A stretch of 64,000 bases of DNA from Enterobacteriaceae bacterium LSJC7 (GTDB lineage Bacteria; Pseudomonadota; Gammaproteobacteria; Enterobacterales; Enterobacteriaceae): NCBI GenBank assembly GCA_000302695.1, contig AMFN01000002.1, positions 1-64,000 of the forward strand, read 5' to 3'. Positions within the stretch are counted from its first letter, which is position 1. Each line of letters starts with the position of its first letter. The notes under the pieces are model-generated. The model was not told the origin of the DNA. It was given only the letters and a program-made list of their open reading frames with translations, and did no database searches. Of the stretch, positions 42,897-51,912 are shown in pieces. The position numbers and the translations under genes were made by a program.

Positions 42897-43071
42897 TGTA
42901 TGCATCCTGTTTGTTAATGTGGTGCCGGGACCCACGTAGGCAGGTCGAATCAGGCGCCTGTTATAGCATAACTTTGCTGATGGGATCACCTTGCAAAGCG
43001 TGCTGCTTCCGGGTTGAATTACGGGTAATATACCGCGTTTTCTTTGACACACGTTTACATGGAATCTTCAG

Positions 43072-44457
43072 ATGTTAAAAATCTTTAATACCCTGAGCCG
43101 CCAGAAGGAAGAGTTCAAGCCTATTAACCCCGGCGAAGTGGGGATGTACGTGTGCGGGATAACCGTTTACGACCTGTGCCACATTGGCCATGGCCGCACG
43201 TTTGTTGCTTTTGACGTGGTCACGCGCTACCTGCGCTACCTCGGTTATACGCTGCGCTATGTGCGTAATATCACCGATATCGATGATAAAATTATTAAAC
43301 GTGCTAACGAAAACGGTGAACCGTTCACTGTGCTGGTGGACCGCATGATTGCCGAGATGTACGCTGATTTCGACGCACTCAACATTCTGCGCCCGGACAG
43401 CGAGCCACGGGCGACCCAGCATATCCCCGAAATTATCGCCCTCACCGAACGCCTGATTGAGCGCGGCCATGCTTATGTGGCAGACAATGGCGATGTGATG
43501 TTCGCCGTGCCGACCGATCCGAACTACGGGTTGCTGTCGCGCCAGGATCTTGAGCAGCTACAGGCCGGTGCGCGCGTGGAAGTGGCCGATGTGAAGCGCA
43601 ACCCCATGGACTTTGTACTGTGGAAAATGTCCAAGCCCGGCGAACCAAGCTGGCCGTCACCGTGGGGCGAAGGGCGTCCGGGTTGGCACATTGAGTGTTC
43701 AGCGATGAACTGCAAGCAACTCGGCAGCCATTTCGATATCCACGGCGGTGGCTCTGACCTGATGTTCCCGCATCATGAAAACGAAATAGCCCAGTCCACC
43801 TGCGCCCACGATGGCGAGTATGTGAACTACTGGATGCACTCCGGCATGGTCATGGTCGATCGCGAGAAGATGTCAAAATCTCTGGGCAACTTCTTCACCG
43901 TGCGCGACGTGCTCAAACATTATGATGCCGAGACTATCCGCTATTTCCTGATGTCTGGTCACTACCGTAGCCAGCTTAACTATAGCGAAGAGAACCTCAA
44001 GCAGGCGCGTGCCTCGCTGGAGCGTCTGTACACCGCGCTGCGTGGCACTGATGCCAGCGCTCAGCCTGCGGGCGGTGAAGACTTTGAGGCCCGCTTTACT
44101 GAGGCCATGAACGATGACTTCAACACGCCAGAGGCCTACTCTGCGCTGTTTGATATGGCGCGCGAAGTTAACCGCCTGAAAGCAGAAGACCCGGCGGCGG
44201 CAAACGGCATGGCGGCACATCTGCGTAAACTTGCGGCCATTCTGGGGCTGCTTGAGCAGGAGCCGGAACAGTTCCTGCAAAGCGGTGCGCAAGCGGATGA
44301 TGGCGAAGTTGCTGAGATTGAAGCGCTGATTAAACAGCGTAAAGATGCCCGCGAGTCTAAAGACTGGGCTGCGGCAGATGCGGCGCGCGATCGTCTTAAT
44401 GAAATGGGAATTGTGCTGGAAGATGGCCCGCAGGGAACAATCTGGCGTAGAAAATAA
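43072..44457 (+). CDS. cysS: Cysteinyl-tRNA synthetase
   Basis: This is a 461-aa class I synthetase (E. coli CysS is 461 aa). [17 protein letters not shown] contains the first zinc Cys and the HIGH motif. [13 protein letters not shown] and HHENEIAQS give further zinc ligands, and KMSKSLGN is the KMSKS loop. It charges tRNA-Cys. Divergent from ppiB. Confidence 0.97.
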   Translation: MLKIFNTLSRQKEEFKPINPGEVGMYVCGITVYDLCHIGHGRTFVAFDVVTRYLRYLGYTLRYVRNITDIDDKIIKRANENGEPFTVLVDRMIAEMYADFDALNILRPDSEPRATQHIPEIIALTERLIERGHAYVADNGDVMFAVPTDPNYGLLSRQDLEQLQAGARVEVADVKRNPMDFVLWKMSKPGEPSWPSPWGEGRPGWHIECSAMNCKQLGSHFDIHGGGSDLMFPHHENEIAQSTCAHDGEYVNYWMHSGMVMVDREKMSKSLGNFFTVRDVLKHYDAETIRYFLMSGHYRSQLNYSEENLKQARASLERLYTALRGTDASAQPAGGEDFEARFTEAMNDDFNTPEAYSALFDMAREVNRLKAEDPAAANGMAAHLRKLAAILGLLEQEPEQFLQSGAQADDGEVAEIEALIKQRKDARESKDWAAADAARDRLNEMGIVLEDGPQGTIWRRK

Positions 44458-44474
44458 TTATTGTTAAATAACAG

Positions 44475-44499
44475 AAGCCCGATATATCGGGCTTTTTTT
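44475..44499 (+). terminator. Terminator after cysS
   Basis: AAGCCCGATATATCGGGCTT hairpin followed by TTTTT: a strong intrinsic terminator. Confidence 0.93.
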
Positions 44500-44694
44500 A
44501 TTGCTGTCGCCGAGTGGCTGTTTAATGTCGTTATTAACCTGGTATAAATGCTGATTAATCTGATAAAAAACCAGAGTATTTATTATTCATTGGGGGTAGC
44601 GCTTCAGGACAGGTGACTTCTTTTTTCATTGTGCAATAATAATTCAGACAACAGGAGATAGTCATTTGTAAAAATATAAAATGCAGGATGCAAA

Positions 44695-45414
44695 ATGAAA
44701 CGGATATTCACGTTCTTTTTATTTTTTGGCTGTCTGATGCTGGGCCTGTCGTTTTATCAGGCCTGGTCAGAAGCCCAGTTTGAAAAAAATGCGTTACGGA
44801 CCACTGGCAAGGTGGTGGATTTAGGTCTGGATCGTAGTGAAGGCCAGCGTATCTGGTATCCCGTGGTCAGCTTTTACGACAGCCAGGGGAAAAAAAATGA
44901 ATTTACCTCCTCGGTGGGTAGCACTGGCTCTCGCAGTATGTTGGGGCAGGATATTGACGTGTTGTACCTGGCCGACGAGCCAGAAGAAGCCCGCATCAGC
45001 GGTTTTGAAGGACAATACGTTAGCTCGCTGGTGGTAGGTATATTTGGCGTGGGTTTTGCGCTGATGGGGGCATTACCGCCGCTTTTAATGCGCAGTCGTC
45101 AGAACCGGACCGAGCGCCTGATGCACGAAGGGCACCCGATAGAAGCGACCATTCTTGGCGCGGTCATTAATTCCGCCGTTGAGGTTAACGGGCAATCACC
45201 CTGGCGTATTGTTTGCCAGTTTGTCGACGAACCGGCGAATAAAACCTATCTCTTTCACAGCGAAAATATTTATATTGATCCGACGCCGTGGATAAAAAAA
45301 CGTAAGCAGACAGTGGTTTATCTCGACAGAAATAATATTAAAAAATATCACGTAGATATTTCATGGCTGCCGGAGCAGCAGCCAGAGATGATTGAGAGCT
45401 GGGATGGTGCGTAG
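44695..45414 (+). CDS. DUF3592-like membrane protein, copy 2
   Basis: This 239-aa paralogue of the protein at 37367-38056 has the same plan: an N-terminal span (FFLFFGCLMLGLSFYQAW), GKVVDLGLDRS, YPVVSFYDSQGKK, SRSMLGQDIDVLY, a second span (SLVVGIFGVGFALMGALPP), then QSPWRIVCQFVDE and KYHVDISWLPEQ. The function is unknown. The two copies flank the selU-to-cysS block in the same orientation. Confidence 0.8.
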   Translation: MKRIFTFFLFFGCLMLGLSFYQAWSEAQFEKNALRTTGKVVDLGLDRSEGQRIWYPVVSFYDSQGKKNEFTSSVGSTGSRSMLGQDIDVLYLADEPEEARISGFEGQYVSSLVVGIFGVGFALMGALPPLLMRSRQNRTERLMHEGHPIEATILGAVINSAVEVNGQSPWRIVCQFVDEPANKTYLFHSENIYIDPTPWIKKRKQTVVYLDRNNIKKYHVDISWLPEQQPEMIESWDGA

Positions 45415-45450
45415 AGTGTGAACTATTCTGAGTGGGAAAGCACAGTATAA

Positions 45451-45618
45451 TTACGTCGCCCGGCGGCGTAATTGCCAGCGCAGCAAAGCCATTACGTCCG
45501 CGTCAGGCAGCATGGCGAGCGCAATACCTGCCAGCAGCAGACGCGGTGGTATTGTTTTACGGCCAAGTCCTAAGCCGAGGCAAAGCGGCACGGCGGCGTG
45601 CGTGATAATGGTTGGCAT
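45451..45618 (-). pseudogene. ybcI: ybcI remnant (DUF457 metal-dependent hydrolase, truncated)
   Basis: A 55-codon frame encodes MPTIITHAAVPLCLGLGLGR followed by IPPRLLLAGIALAMLPDAD, the first 42 residues of E. coli YbcI (about 173 aa). It then runs straight into a basic ending RWQLRRRAT. The metal-binding core after LPDAD (HRGFTHS in YbcI) is missing. An internal deletion has joined the N-terminus to a short C-terminal tail. The position before ybcJ matches the E. coli order. Confidence 0.85.
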
Positions 45619-45717
45619 ACCTGACCTGTTCCAGAAAGCAAAACAGCGACTATAGCAGCCGCTGTTTTGGAATAAATCGGATTACAGGCAGATCTGACGG
45701 TCGATTACCGCTTTAAA

Positions 45718-45930
45718 TCAGGCGATAACGGTAATGCTGTTACCGTCAAAGCTCACCGTCTGGCCCGCCACGATTTTACAGCGCTTACGGGTTTCAACGG
45801 CACCATCAACGCTGACCTGTCCATCAGCAATCAGCAGTTTCGCCTGTGCGCCGCTTTCACTCCAGCCTTCAAGCTTCAGCAAGTCACACAGTTCAACGTG
45901 TGGGTGTTTACCCAGAGAAAATGTCGCCAT
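45718..45930 (-). CDS. ybcJ: S4-like RNA-binding protein YbcJ
   Basis: This 70-aa protein (same length as E. coli YbcJ) carries the S4/alpha-L fold: VELCDLLKLEGWSESGAQAK and ADGQVSVDGAVETRKRCKI. It probably binds structured RNA. One base separates it from folD, so they are co-transcribed. Confidence 0.95.
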   Translation of the reverse strand: MATFSLGKHPHVELCDLLKLEGWSESGAQAKLLIADGQVSVDGAVETRKRCKIVAGQTVSFDGNSITVIA

Positions 45931-45931
45931 C

Positions 45932-46798
45932 TTATACGTCCTCCACGTCGTGATATTCTTCGCATGCCTGAAGCGTGTTCTGGATAAGTGTTGCGACCGT
46001 CATCGGCCCCACGCCGCCAGGCACTGGCGTGATGTAGGATGCGCGCTCGGCGGCGCTTTCGTACTCCACATCGCCCACCACTTTGCCACTCTCAAGGCGA
46101 TTGATGCCGACATCGATGACGATAGCACCTTCTTTAATCCACTCACCCGGAATAAAGCCCGGCTTACCGACGGCGACAATAAGCAGGTCGGCGTTTTCAA
46201 CGTGCTGGCGCAGGTTTCTGGTGAAACGATGGGTCACCGTGGTCGTGCAGCCAGCCAGCAGCAGTTCCATGCTCATCGGGCGGCCAACAATATTGGAAGC
46301 GCCAATTACCACGGCATTAAGACCGTAGGTGTCGATGTTGTAGCGCTCCAGCAGTGTGACGATACCGCGCGGTGTACAGGGGCGCAGGCGTGGCGCACGT
46401 TGGCACAGTCGGCCCACGTTATACGGATGGAAGCCGTCCACGTCTTTATCCGGCGCGATGCGCTCCAGTACCTTCACATTATCAATGCCCGCAGGCAGCG
46501 GCAGCTGTACCAGAATGCCATCGATGGCGTCATCGGCATTGAGCGTGTCGATAAGTTCCAGCAGCTGTGCTTCAGAGGTGGTATCCGGCAGATCGTAAGA
46601 GCGGGAGATGAACCCGACCTCTTCGCAGGCCCGGCGTTTGCTGCCTACGTAAATCTGTGACGCAGGGTTATCACCGACCAGCACGACAGCGAGCCCAGGC
46701 GCGCGTTTACCGGCGGCCAGCCGGGAGGTGACTTTTTCCGCGACTTCAAGGCGTACCTGCTGCGCAATCGTTTTACCGTCAATAATCTTTGCTGCCAT
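45932..46798 (-). CDS. folD: Methylenetetrahydrofolate dehydrogenase/cyclohydrolase FolD
   Basis: This is a 288-aa bifunctional enzyme of one-carbon metabolism. [13 protein letters not shown] contains the catalytic Tyr and Lys, ILVQLPLP and DKDVDGFHP are substrate-site blocks, and [11 protein letters not shown] is the NADP site, followed by [11 protein letters not shown]. It is upstream of argU, as in E. coli. Confidence 0.97.
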   Translation of the reverse strand: MAAKIIDGKTIAQQVRLEVAEKVTSRLAAGKRAPGLAVVLVGDNPASQIYVGSKRRACEEVGFISRSYDLPDTTSEAQLLELIDTLNADDAIDGILVQLPLPAGIDNVKVLERIAPDKDVDGFHPYNVGRLCQRAPRLRPCTPRGIVTLLERYNIDTYGLNAVVIGASNIVGRPMSMELLLAGCTTTVTHRFTRNLRQHVENADLLIVAVGKPGFIPGEWIKEGAIVIDVGINRLESGKVVGDVEYESAAERASYITPVPGGVGPMTVATLIQNTLQACEEYHDVEDV

Positions 46799-46975
46799 TG
46801 GAGAGAAGATTCCATCAGTTACAAGTGAGAGGGGGACAGGGCATATTCTGGCAGAAGCGCGCGGTGCTGTCAGTTACCGATTGCGTTTTGCGCAGGCCTG
46901 GCTTGAGTGTGTTAGTAAAATGAATGAGATGGTGACGAAGATGTCTATTTACCGACCATTTGCAGGGAGAAGCCA

Positions 46976-47003
46976 TTGACTCACCTGGCGTTGAACGTAT
47001 AAT
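46976..47003 (+). promoter_or_regulatory. Promoter of the argU tRNA gene
   Basis: TTGACT (46976-46981), a 16-nt spacer and a perfect TATAAT (46998-47003) lie 34 bp before the mature tRNA start. A strong stable-RNA promoter fits. Confidence 0.88.
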
Positions 47004-47037
47004 TCAGCCACTTCGCATTATGTAGTCTCTTCACAAT

Positions 47038-47114
<77 letters not shown>

Positions 47115-47129
47115 TTAAAAATCATAGTG

Positions 47130-47321
47130 TTACGCTTCTTTTACCTCCTCGTCATTTCCCGTGTGGGACATATTTGGGACATCACTGGTAAAAATGGCAT
47201 CAATTTGTCGGGCATGCTCTGTCAGATGATTTGGTGCCAGATGCGCATATCTGCGCACCATTTCTATTGACTCCCAGCCGCCCATTTCTTGCAATGTCAA
47301 AGCTTCTGTCTCTACCCACAC
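47130..47321 (-). pseudogene. C-terminal stub of a phage integrase
   Basis: The last 55 or so residues of a DLP12-type tyrosine integrase survive: [21 protein letters not shown] with the nucleophile Tyr, then [14 protein letters not shown]. Upstream the sequence no longer encodes the catalytic Arg/His parts (no HTWASW-type motif). It points toward argU, as expected for an integrase of an element inserted there. It is a dead remnant. Confidence 0.88.
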
Positions 47322-47406
47322 GCACCCCTAAATCTGTGTATGCATACAGTGTTATTCTGCGCGTTTTAGGATTCAATGAGAAAAATTGCGGACACAAAAA
47401 AGCCGC

Positions 47407-47610
47407 TCAAGGCGGCTGTGGATATGCTACAGGTACAAGTTTGCGAAGGCGCGTGGTTTGAAGCGGGTATTCTTGCTTGAGCCAGCAATTTACCTTATCA
47501 CGTATCTCTGCTTGAGTTGCTTCATCATCAAAGTTGAAGCTTTTTTGTCTTGTTTCCTGCTCGCCAGTATTGTCATCCTGAACAATAAACTCAGCTAGCC
47601 AATATTGCAT
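47407..47610 (-). CDS. Small phage-remnant protein
   Basis: This 67-aa protein starts MQYWLAEFIVQDDNTGEQET after a strong AGGAGG site and ends LVPVAYPQPP. No family is recognised. It looks like a small early gene of the element whose integrase is truncated next door. Confidence 0.55.
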   Translation of the reverse strand: MQYWLAEFIVQDDNTGEQETRQKSFNFDDEATQAEIRDKVNCWLKQEYPLQTTRLRKLVPVAYPQPP

Positions 47611-47662
47611 AAATACCTCCTGTATGATTATCAATCGCATGGGAGTCTGGCGCGATTTTTAA

Positions 47663-47923
47663 TTATTGCTTTTTCTTGCCGTTCTTCTCTGCCATCTCCA
47701 GATAGCGCGGGTCACTCGCTCTCGGCAGGCTCATGCTTTGCTCTCTGTAGAACCTCACACGCTCCATGAAATACTCTTGTAGCTCTGCTGGCTGCTCTCG
47801 CATAACCGCTTCAGCGATTGCTGGCATGTTAAGCCGCTCTTTATACGCGACGCCGCTTATTGCTAAATCGACGTTAATTTTATCCCGTTCTTCCCGACTC
47901 TTTACTGCTATGTTGTGCGACAT
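47663..47923 (-). CDS. DNA polymerase III theta subunit homologue (HolE/Hot family)
   Basis: This 86-aa protein aligns by eye with E. coli HolE (76 aa). INVDLAISGVAYKERLNMP corresponds to VNVDLAAAGVAFKERYNMP, and AIAEAVMREQP to VIAEAVEREQP, followed by an FxERxxxxR segment. Theta binds the epsilon proofreading subunit. Phage P1 Hot is a known phage version that replaces theta. It sits in the argU-linked phage remnant with a good start, so it is probably intact. Confidence 0.88.
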   Translation of the reverse strand: MSHNIAVKSREERDKINVDLAISGVAYKERLNMPAIAEAVMREQPAELQEYFMERVRFYREQSMSLPRASDPRYLEMAEKNGKKKQ

Positions 47924-48010
47924 AAAAAACCTGGTTGCGGGGTGTTATAGGATTTATCGTGATGTAGTGCTATTCAGTTGTCACAACATAATCAGACACG
48001 TTTAGCCATG

Positions 48011-48133
48011 TTAGCGGGCGAAACCAGAGCCGATGAAGTAGCTGATTTCCCCATCACCGTGGTCTATAACGTCAAATGCGTTCTGTATTGTTTCGCTCAT
48101 CCCGCCGCTGTAATTAATCGTCAGTGTTGCCAT
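48011..48133 (-). CDS. Possible 40-aa phage protein
   Basis: A short frame encodes MATLTINYSGGMSETIQNAF and 20 further residues, ending in SYFIGSGFAR. The regular composition suggests a real peptide or gene fragment, but no family or strong ribosome site is seen. Confidence 0.3.
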   Translation of the reverse strand: MATLTINYSGGMSETIQNAFDVIDHGDGEISYFIGSGFAR

Positions 48134-48159
48134 CACACCACTTCCAGGCCATTCCCAGC

Positions 48160-48469
48160 CTTATTTCACCTTCACCGCCTGCGCATCATCCGCAAACAAC
48201 GACGGGTAATAGCGACGGAATAGTGCGCAGGTAGTGCGGCCAGAGCATGCTGACCAGCCCTTCCGTCGGCTCTGGTAGATCATTCTCTATCTTCTGGTGC
48301 AGCCGACCCATTGAGAAGGCAAAATCTTCAAACAGGCGGGGCCTGGCGTTCCTGCTTTATCCTGGTCGGGCATGGCAGCCCAGTCCGGGTGCGCCTGTGC
48401 AAACTCTTTGGCCGCCTCGCGCAGGTAATGCAGCTCGGCGTCGTAATAACGAAGGGTCAAATCGTCTAT
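48160..48469 (-). pseudogene. tssF: tssF (T6SS baseplate, VasA/ImpG) N-terminal fragment
   Basis: Two frames together encode the TssF N-terminus. First comes DDLTLRYYDAELHYLREAAK followed by EFAQAHP up to AGTPGP. Then, after a frameshift (about 11 bases lost), LFEDFAFSMGRLHQKI and EGLVSMLWPHYLR. The expected ATG is ATA (48467-48469). After LRTIPSL the homology stops, and another frame reads RYYPSLFADDAQ to a stop, perhaps the tail of another gene. Over 80% of tssF is missing. It lies 51 bp past tssM. Confidence 0.85.
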
Positions 48470-48519
48470 GGGTGTCCTGGCGAATGTTTGGTTAAATAAT
48501 AAGGGGTACGAGAGCCTGC

Positions 48520-51500
48520 TCAGAGCATATCGTCAACGGCATTACTGCCTTCACTTTCAACGGTAAGGGCAGTGTGGCTGACGGTGAAGATGCTGTCCGG
48601 CAGGGTGAAGTTACGCAGCCTGAGCAACTCCAGCGGCCCTTTTCCGGCCTCGGTGCGCAGGGTGTAGTTAAGTGTTCGCCCGTCCTGCGCGGGCCAGCTC
48701 AGACGCCAACTGCTACTTATGCCCGGGTAAGCGCTGGCTTCTGCCGTGTCCAACAGACGTATCAGCCCCCATGCGCCGGGCAGGTCGGCATACTGGCGGG
48801 TGCCAGCCTGGGGGCTGACCCAACTGAGCGTGGCACCCGGTGCTTCGGTGTCTCCCGGCCAGGCAAAGCGTTTCCAGACGGGCATCTGGTTCATGTAGCT
48901 GAGCTTCTGGCTGTCAATTACCAGGTGTGTTTCCACCACACCGGCGGCGGTGCCCGGGCGCAGCTCAAAGTGCAGTCCGGCCTCACCGCGCGTGAAGACC
49001 ACATCAGAGATATTGCTCAGGGTATTCACCGCATTCAGGAACGTCGGGCTGATGTTCAACCCCTGAGCGTTGATGCTGTCCGGCACCCAGCGGCTACCTT
49101 CGCGGTGCAGCACACCGCCCAGGCGACTTTGCAGGAACTGTGTGATGCGCCCGGTATCGGCATTGAGGTAACGGGCCAGCAGCGGCAGGGAGGCTTCGCT
49201 GCTGACGTTTTTAAACGGGTAACGTCCGCCAAAAGTACGGTTCCACTCATCCACGACGGCCGTGCGCCACTGGGCATTAAGGCTTTCCGCAGCGGGCATC
49301 AGCACATGCTGCCACGCCTGCTCCATCGGCCTGACGAACACCGTCTGACCGAAGCCACTCCACTCCTGGCCAAGTCCGGCTGCCACCAGACTGCCATAAT
49401 CGCGGGTTTCCGTTAAATCCACCGCCTTGCCCTGAAACACCGTTTGCGCCAGTGTCTGGGTCATGGCCTGAGGGTCGGCGGCATTGGTCACCTGCTGCAG
49501 GCGCAGTCGCACCTGGGTCACGCGGGTCAGATAGGTCTGCAGGCTAAGATTGCTACTTCCCTGGCGGTTTTCCATCAACGCCAGCACCGGGCCGAAGGTC
49601 GCATCCAGCGGGCCGTGTGCCCCCGCGCGCTGGTCAATGATGGGCTGTTTATCACGCCCAAGCAGATTTTTTGCTGATTTGACCAGCGAATCCGTCAGTG
49701 CCTCGCCGGTCTGCCCGGTCCGGCCCTGTATGCTCAGAGTGTTCATCAGTGCAACAAGCGGCGACTGGCGCACATCGGCCATCAGAGTGAGCTGGTCGAT
49801 AGCGTCTGACAGGGTGGCAGGGCGCTGCAGGCGCAGGCTGTTGAGAAATGCCAGCCAGGCACCGCTGTAGTCAGCGAAGTAACGCTCTGTCAGGCGGGCG
49901 CGCAGCGCATCCGGCGAGCTTTCCGGCTGGGTGGCTGTACTGGTATCACTGAGTACCCAGTCCATTTCCTCTCGCCGGGCGCTGACCACTTTAGCAATGG
50001 CTGGCTGAACGGATTCTTCCCAGGCCTGACGGGTGAATACGCCAGGCACCACTTCGTCGGTGCTGAACAACAAGGCGGCATCGGTATCGCCGGTCATATC
50101 GGCAAGACGCAGGTCGGCAAATTGGTTCACCACACTGGTCAGCATGGTCTGGTAGAGCGTGGACTCACTGTTACGTCGCCCCATCTGACGTACCAGCAGC
50201 GTGCGGATCTGCACCACCAGGCTGTCATCGGCCTGAACCGCGCCTTTGGGCTGTGCCGCAAGCGATGTGGCGTAAAAAGAGAGCAGTGATGGGCCGGTGC
50301 CATGCCAGAAACCGTCCGCTACGCCAGCCCGCTGCGGCCATACCTGAATCAGCGTCTCACTGAACCAGGGGGCATCCATACGGTCCGGGCGTGCCAGCAT
50401 CAGGTAGAGTTTGAGCTGGTCGTAGGCGGCTTTTGCCAGTGCGTCGCGCTGTGGGCTGTCCGGTGCCAGTGCGACATAATCGCTCAGCCGCTGGCGCAGT
50501 TGTGCCGCAGCCGGGTCGCGCAGCAGGGGGCGGGCGCTGGTTTCGTAGCGCGTATGCAGTGCATTCAGCAGGGCGGTGTTCTGGTTAAGGCCTGCCCGCA
50601 TGTACCACGGTGTGCCGTGAGCTTCACGGTGTTGTAAGCGTCCCATGATGTCCTGCAGGTCAGCCAGTGCCTGCAGACGGGCCGTAACCGGCTTGCCTGG
50701 CGCTGTCAGCTGATGTAGAGGAGCCTGTGCTTGTGCTACCTGGCTGCGGTTGGTGGCAAACGACACCACTATGAGCGCCCCCCACAGCACCATCAGCGCA
50801 GCAGCAACGACGCCCGCGCCACGTGCCCAGCTGAATCCAGGGCGGCGCGGACGCAGTCTGCCCGGCAGCGCCGATACCTTCTCAGGTAATGCGTCCCAGC
50901 GCGCATCCTTTTTCCAGCGGTGTGAAGCCGACATGCCAGGAGACGATGGAGGGCTGAACACCAGTCCAGCCAGCGGCAGTGGGCGATACGGGTTTAACAG
51001 CACACCCAGTACACCTGCAATACGCGTGGATTCGCCGGACAGCAGTTCGGCCAGGCGCAGCAGGAAATTGTGTCGGATATCTTTACAGACCTGCATCACG
51101 CCGCCTGCCGTCAACAGCGGCATCAGCGAGCGCAGTTCATCGCCAAGCTGCTCAGGGCGACAACGGGCGGGGAGCATACAGGCGACCGGTTGGGTTACCG
51201 CAGTGTCCTGCTGACCTGTGAGTGGATGCAGCGACCAGATATAGAGCGGAAGCCTCCAGCCGAGCAGCGTGTAGCGCTGACTGACACCCCTGGAGAAGTT
51301 ATCCATGGCCGTTTCGCAAAGCTGAGATGCGGTAAAACCCGCCTCTGTACGGGCAGCCAGCGAGGAGGTCACCCACACCAATCCATCGGCCGGACGCCAG
51401 CGCAGCTTACGCAGTGCTCGCAGCCAGGGTTCATCGGCAGGCTCGGCCGGGTCACCGCCCCACAGCAGCAGGGTGCCACGGTCATCCTGCCAGCGCTGAG

Positions 51501-51912
51501 ATGTCAGCCCTGGGGTAAGCTGTTCAACGTCGGCGACAGCGCCGGTAATCAGGAGGATACGTACCCGGCCACGCCAGCGGCGGCCATACTGGTAGCGTAG
51601 CGCCTGGCGGATATCCGAAATCTCGTCGTTACGCGCCGACTGAGCCAGGCGGGAGTCGCTGTCCGGCAGTGCCTCAGCATTGCGGGCACGGCGACGATGC
51701 AGGCTTTCCCTCACGCCGCCGGCAATCGTGGAGGCGTAGAAAATCAGTATCATCAACAGGCATAGCAGGATGATAGTCAGTATCTGAGCCCCATGGCTTT
51801 CAATGCCCACCTGAGGCCCAAAATGCACAACCAGCCAGCCGACAAGTGCCATGACTGTCAGCAATATGCCTCCCCGGCCCAGCAGTCCGGCCAGATTACC
51901 CGATGTGTTCAT
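48520..51912 (-). CDS. tssM: T6SS inner-membrane complex protein TssM (IcmF)
   Basis: This 1130-aa protein is about the length of enteroaggregative E. coli TssM. Two N-terminal spans (about residues 13-31 and 44-64) are followed by a cytoplasmic region, a third span (about 364-386), and a long periplasmic IcmF/DUF1215-type domain ending TLPDSIFTVSHTAL. The nucleotide site is degenerate (ILLITGAVADVEQL instead of GxxGxGKT). TssM with TssL and TssJ forms the T6SS trans-envelope complex. The ATG at 51912 has AGGAAG upstream and overlaps the previous gene by 17 bp. Confidence 0.9.
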   Translation of the reverse strand: MNTSGNLAGLLGRGGILLTVMALVGWLVVHFGPQVGIESHGAQILTIILLCLLMILIFYASTIAGGVRESLHRRRARNAEALPDSDSRLAQSARNDEISDIRQALRYQYGRRWRGRVRILLITGAVADVEQLTPGLTSQRWQDDRGTLLLWGGDPAEPADEPWLRALRKLRWRPADGLVWVTSSLAARTEAGFTASQLCETAMDNFSRGVSQRYTLLGWRLPLYIWSLHPLTGQQDTAVTQPVACMLPARCRPEQLGDELRSLMPLLTAGGVMQVCKDIRHNFLLRLAELLSGESTRIAGVLGVLLNPYRPLPLAGLVFSPPSSPGMSASHRWKKDARWDALPEKVSALPGRLRPRRPGFSWARGAGVVAAALMVLWGALIVVSFATNRSQVAQAQAPLHQLTAPGKPVTARLQALADLQDIMGRLQHREAHGTPWYMRAGLNQNTALLNALHTRYETSARPLLRDPAAAQLRQRLSDYVALAPDSPQRDALAKAAYDQLKLYLMLARPDRMDAPWFSETLIQVWPQRAGVADGFWHGTGPSLLSFYATSLAAQPKGAVQADDSLVVQIRTLLVRQMGRRNSESTLYQTMLTSVVNQFADLRLADMTGDTDAALLFSTDEVVPGVFTRQAWEESVQPAIAKVVSARREEMDWVLSDTSTATQPESSPDALRARLTERYFADYSGAWLAFLNSLRLQRPATLSDAIDQLTLMADVRQSPLVALMNTLSIQGRTGQTGEALTDSLVKSAKNLLGRDKQPIIDQRAGAHGPLDATFGPVLALMENRQGSSNLSLQTYLTRVTQVRLRLQQVTNAADPQAMTQTLAQTVFQGKAVDLTETRDYGSLVAAGLGQEWSGFGQTVFVRPMEQAWQHVLMPAAESLNAQWRTAVVDEWNRTFGGRYPFKNVSSEASLPLLARYLNADTGRITQFLQSRLGGVLHREGSRWVPDSINAQGLNISPTFLNAVNTLSNISDVVFTRGEAGLHFELRPGTAAGVVETHLVIDSQKLSYMNQMPVWKRFAWPGDTEAPGATLSWVSPQAGTRQYADLPGAWGLIRLLDTAEASAYPGISSSWRLSWPAQDGRTLNYTLRTEAGKGPLELLRLRNFTLPDSIFTVSHTALTVESEGSNAVDDML

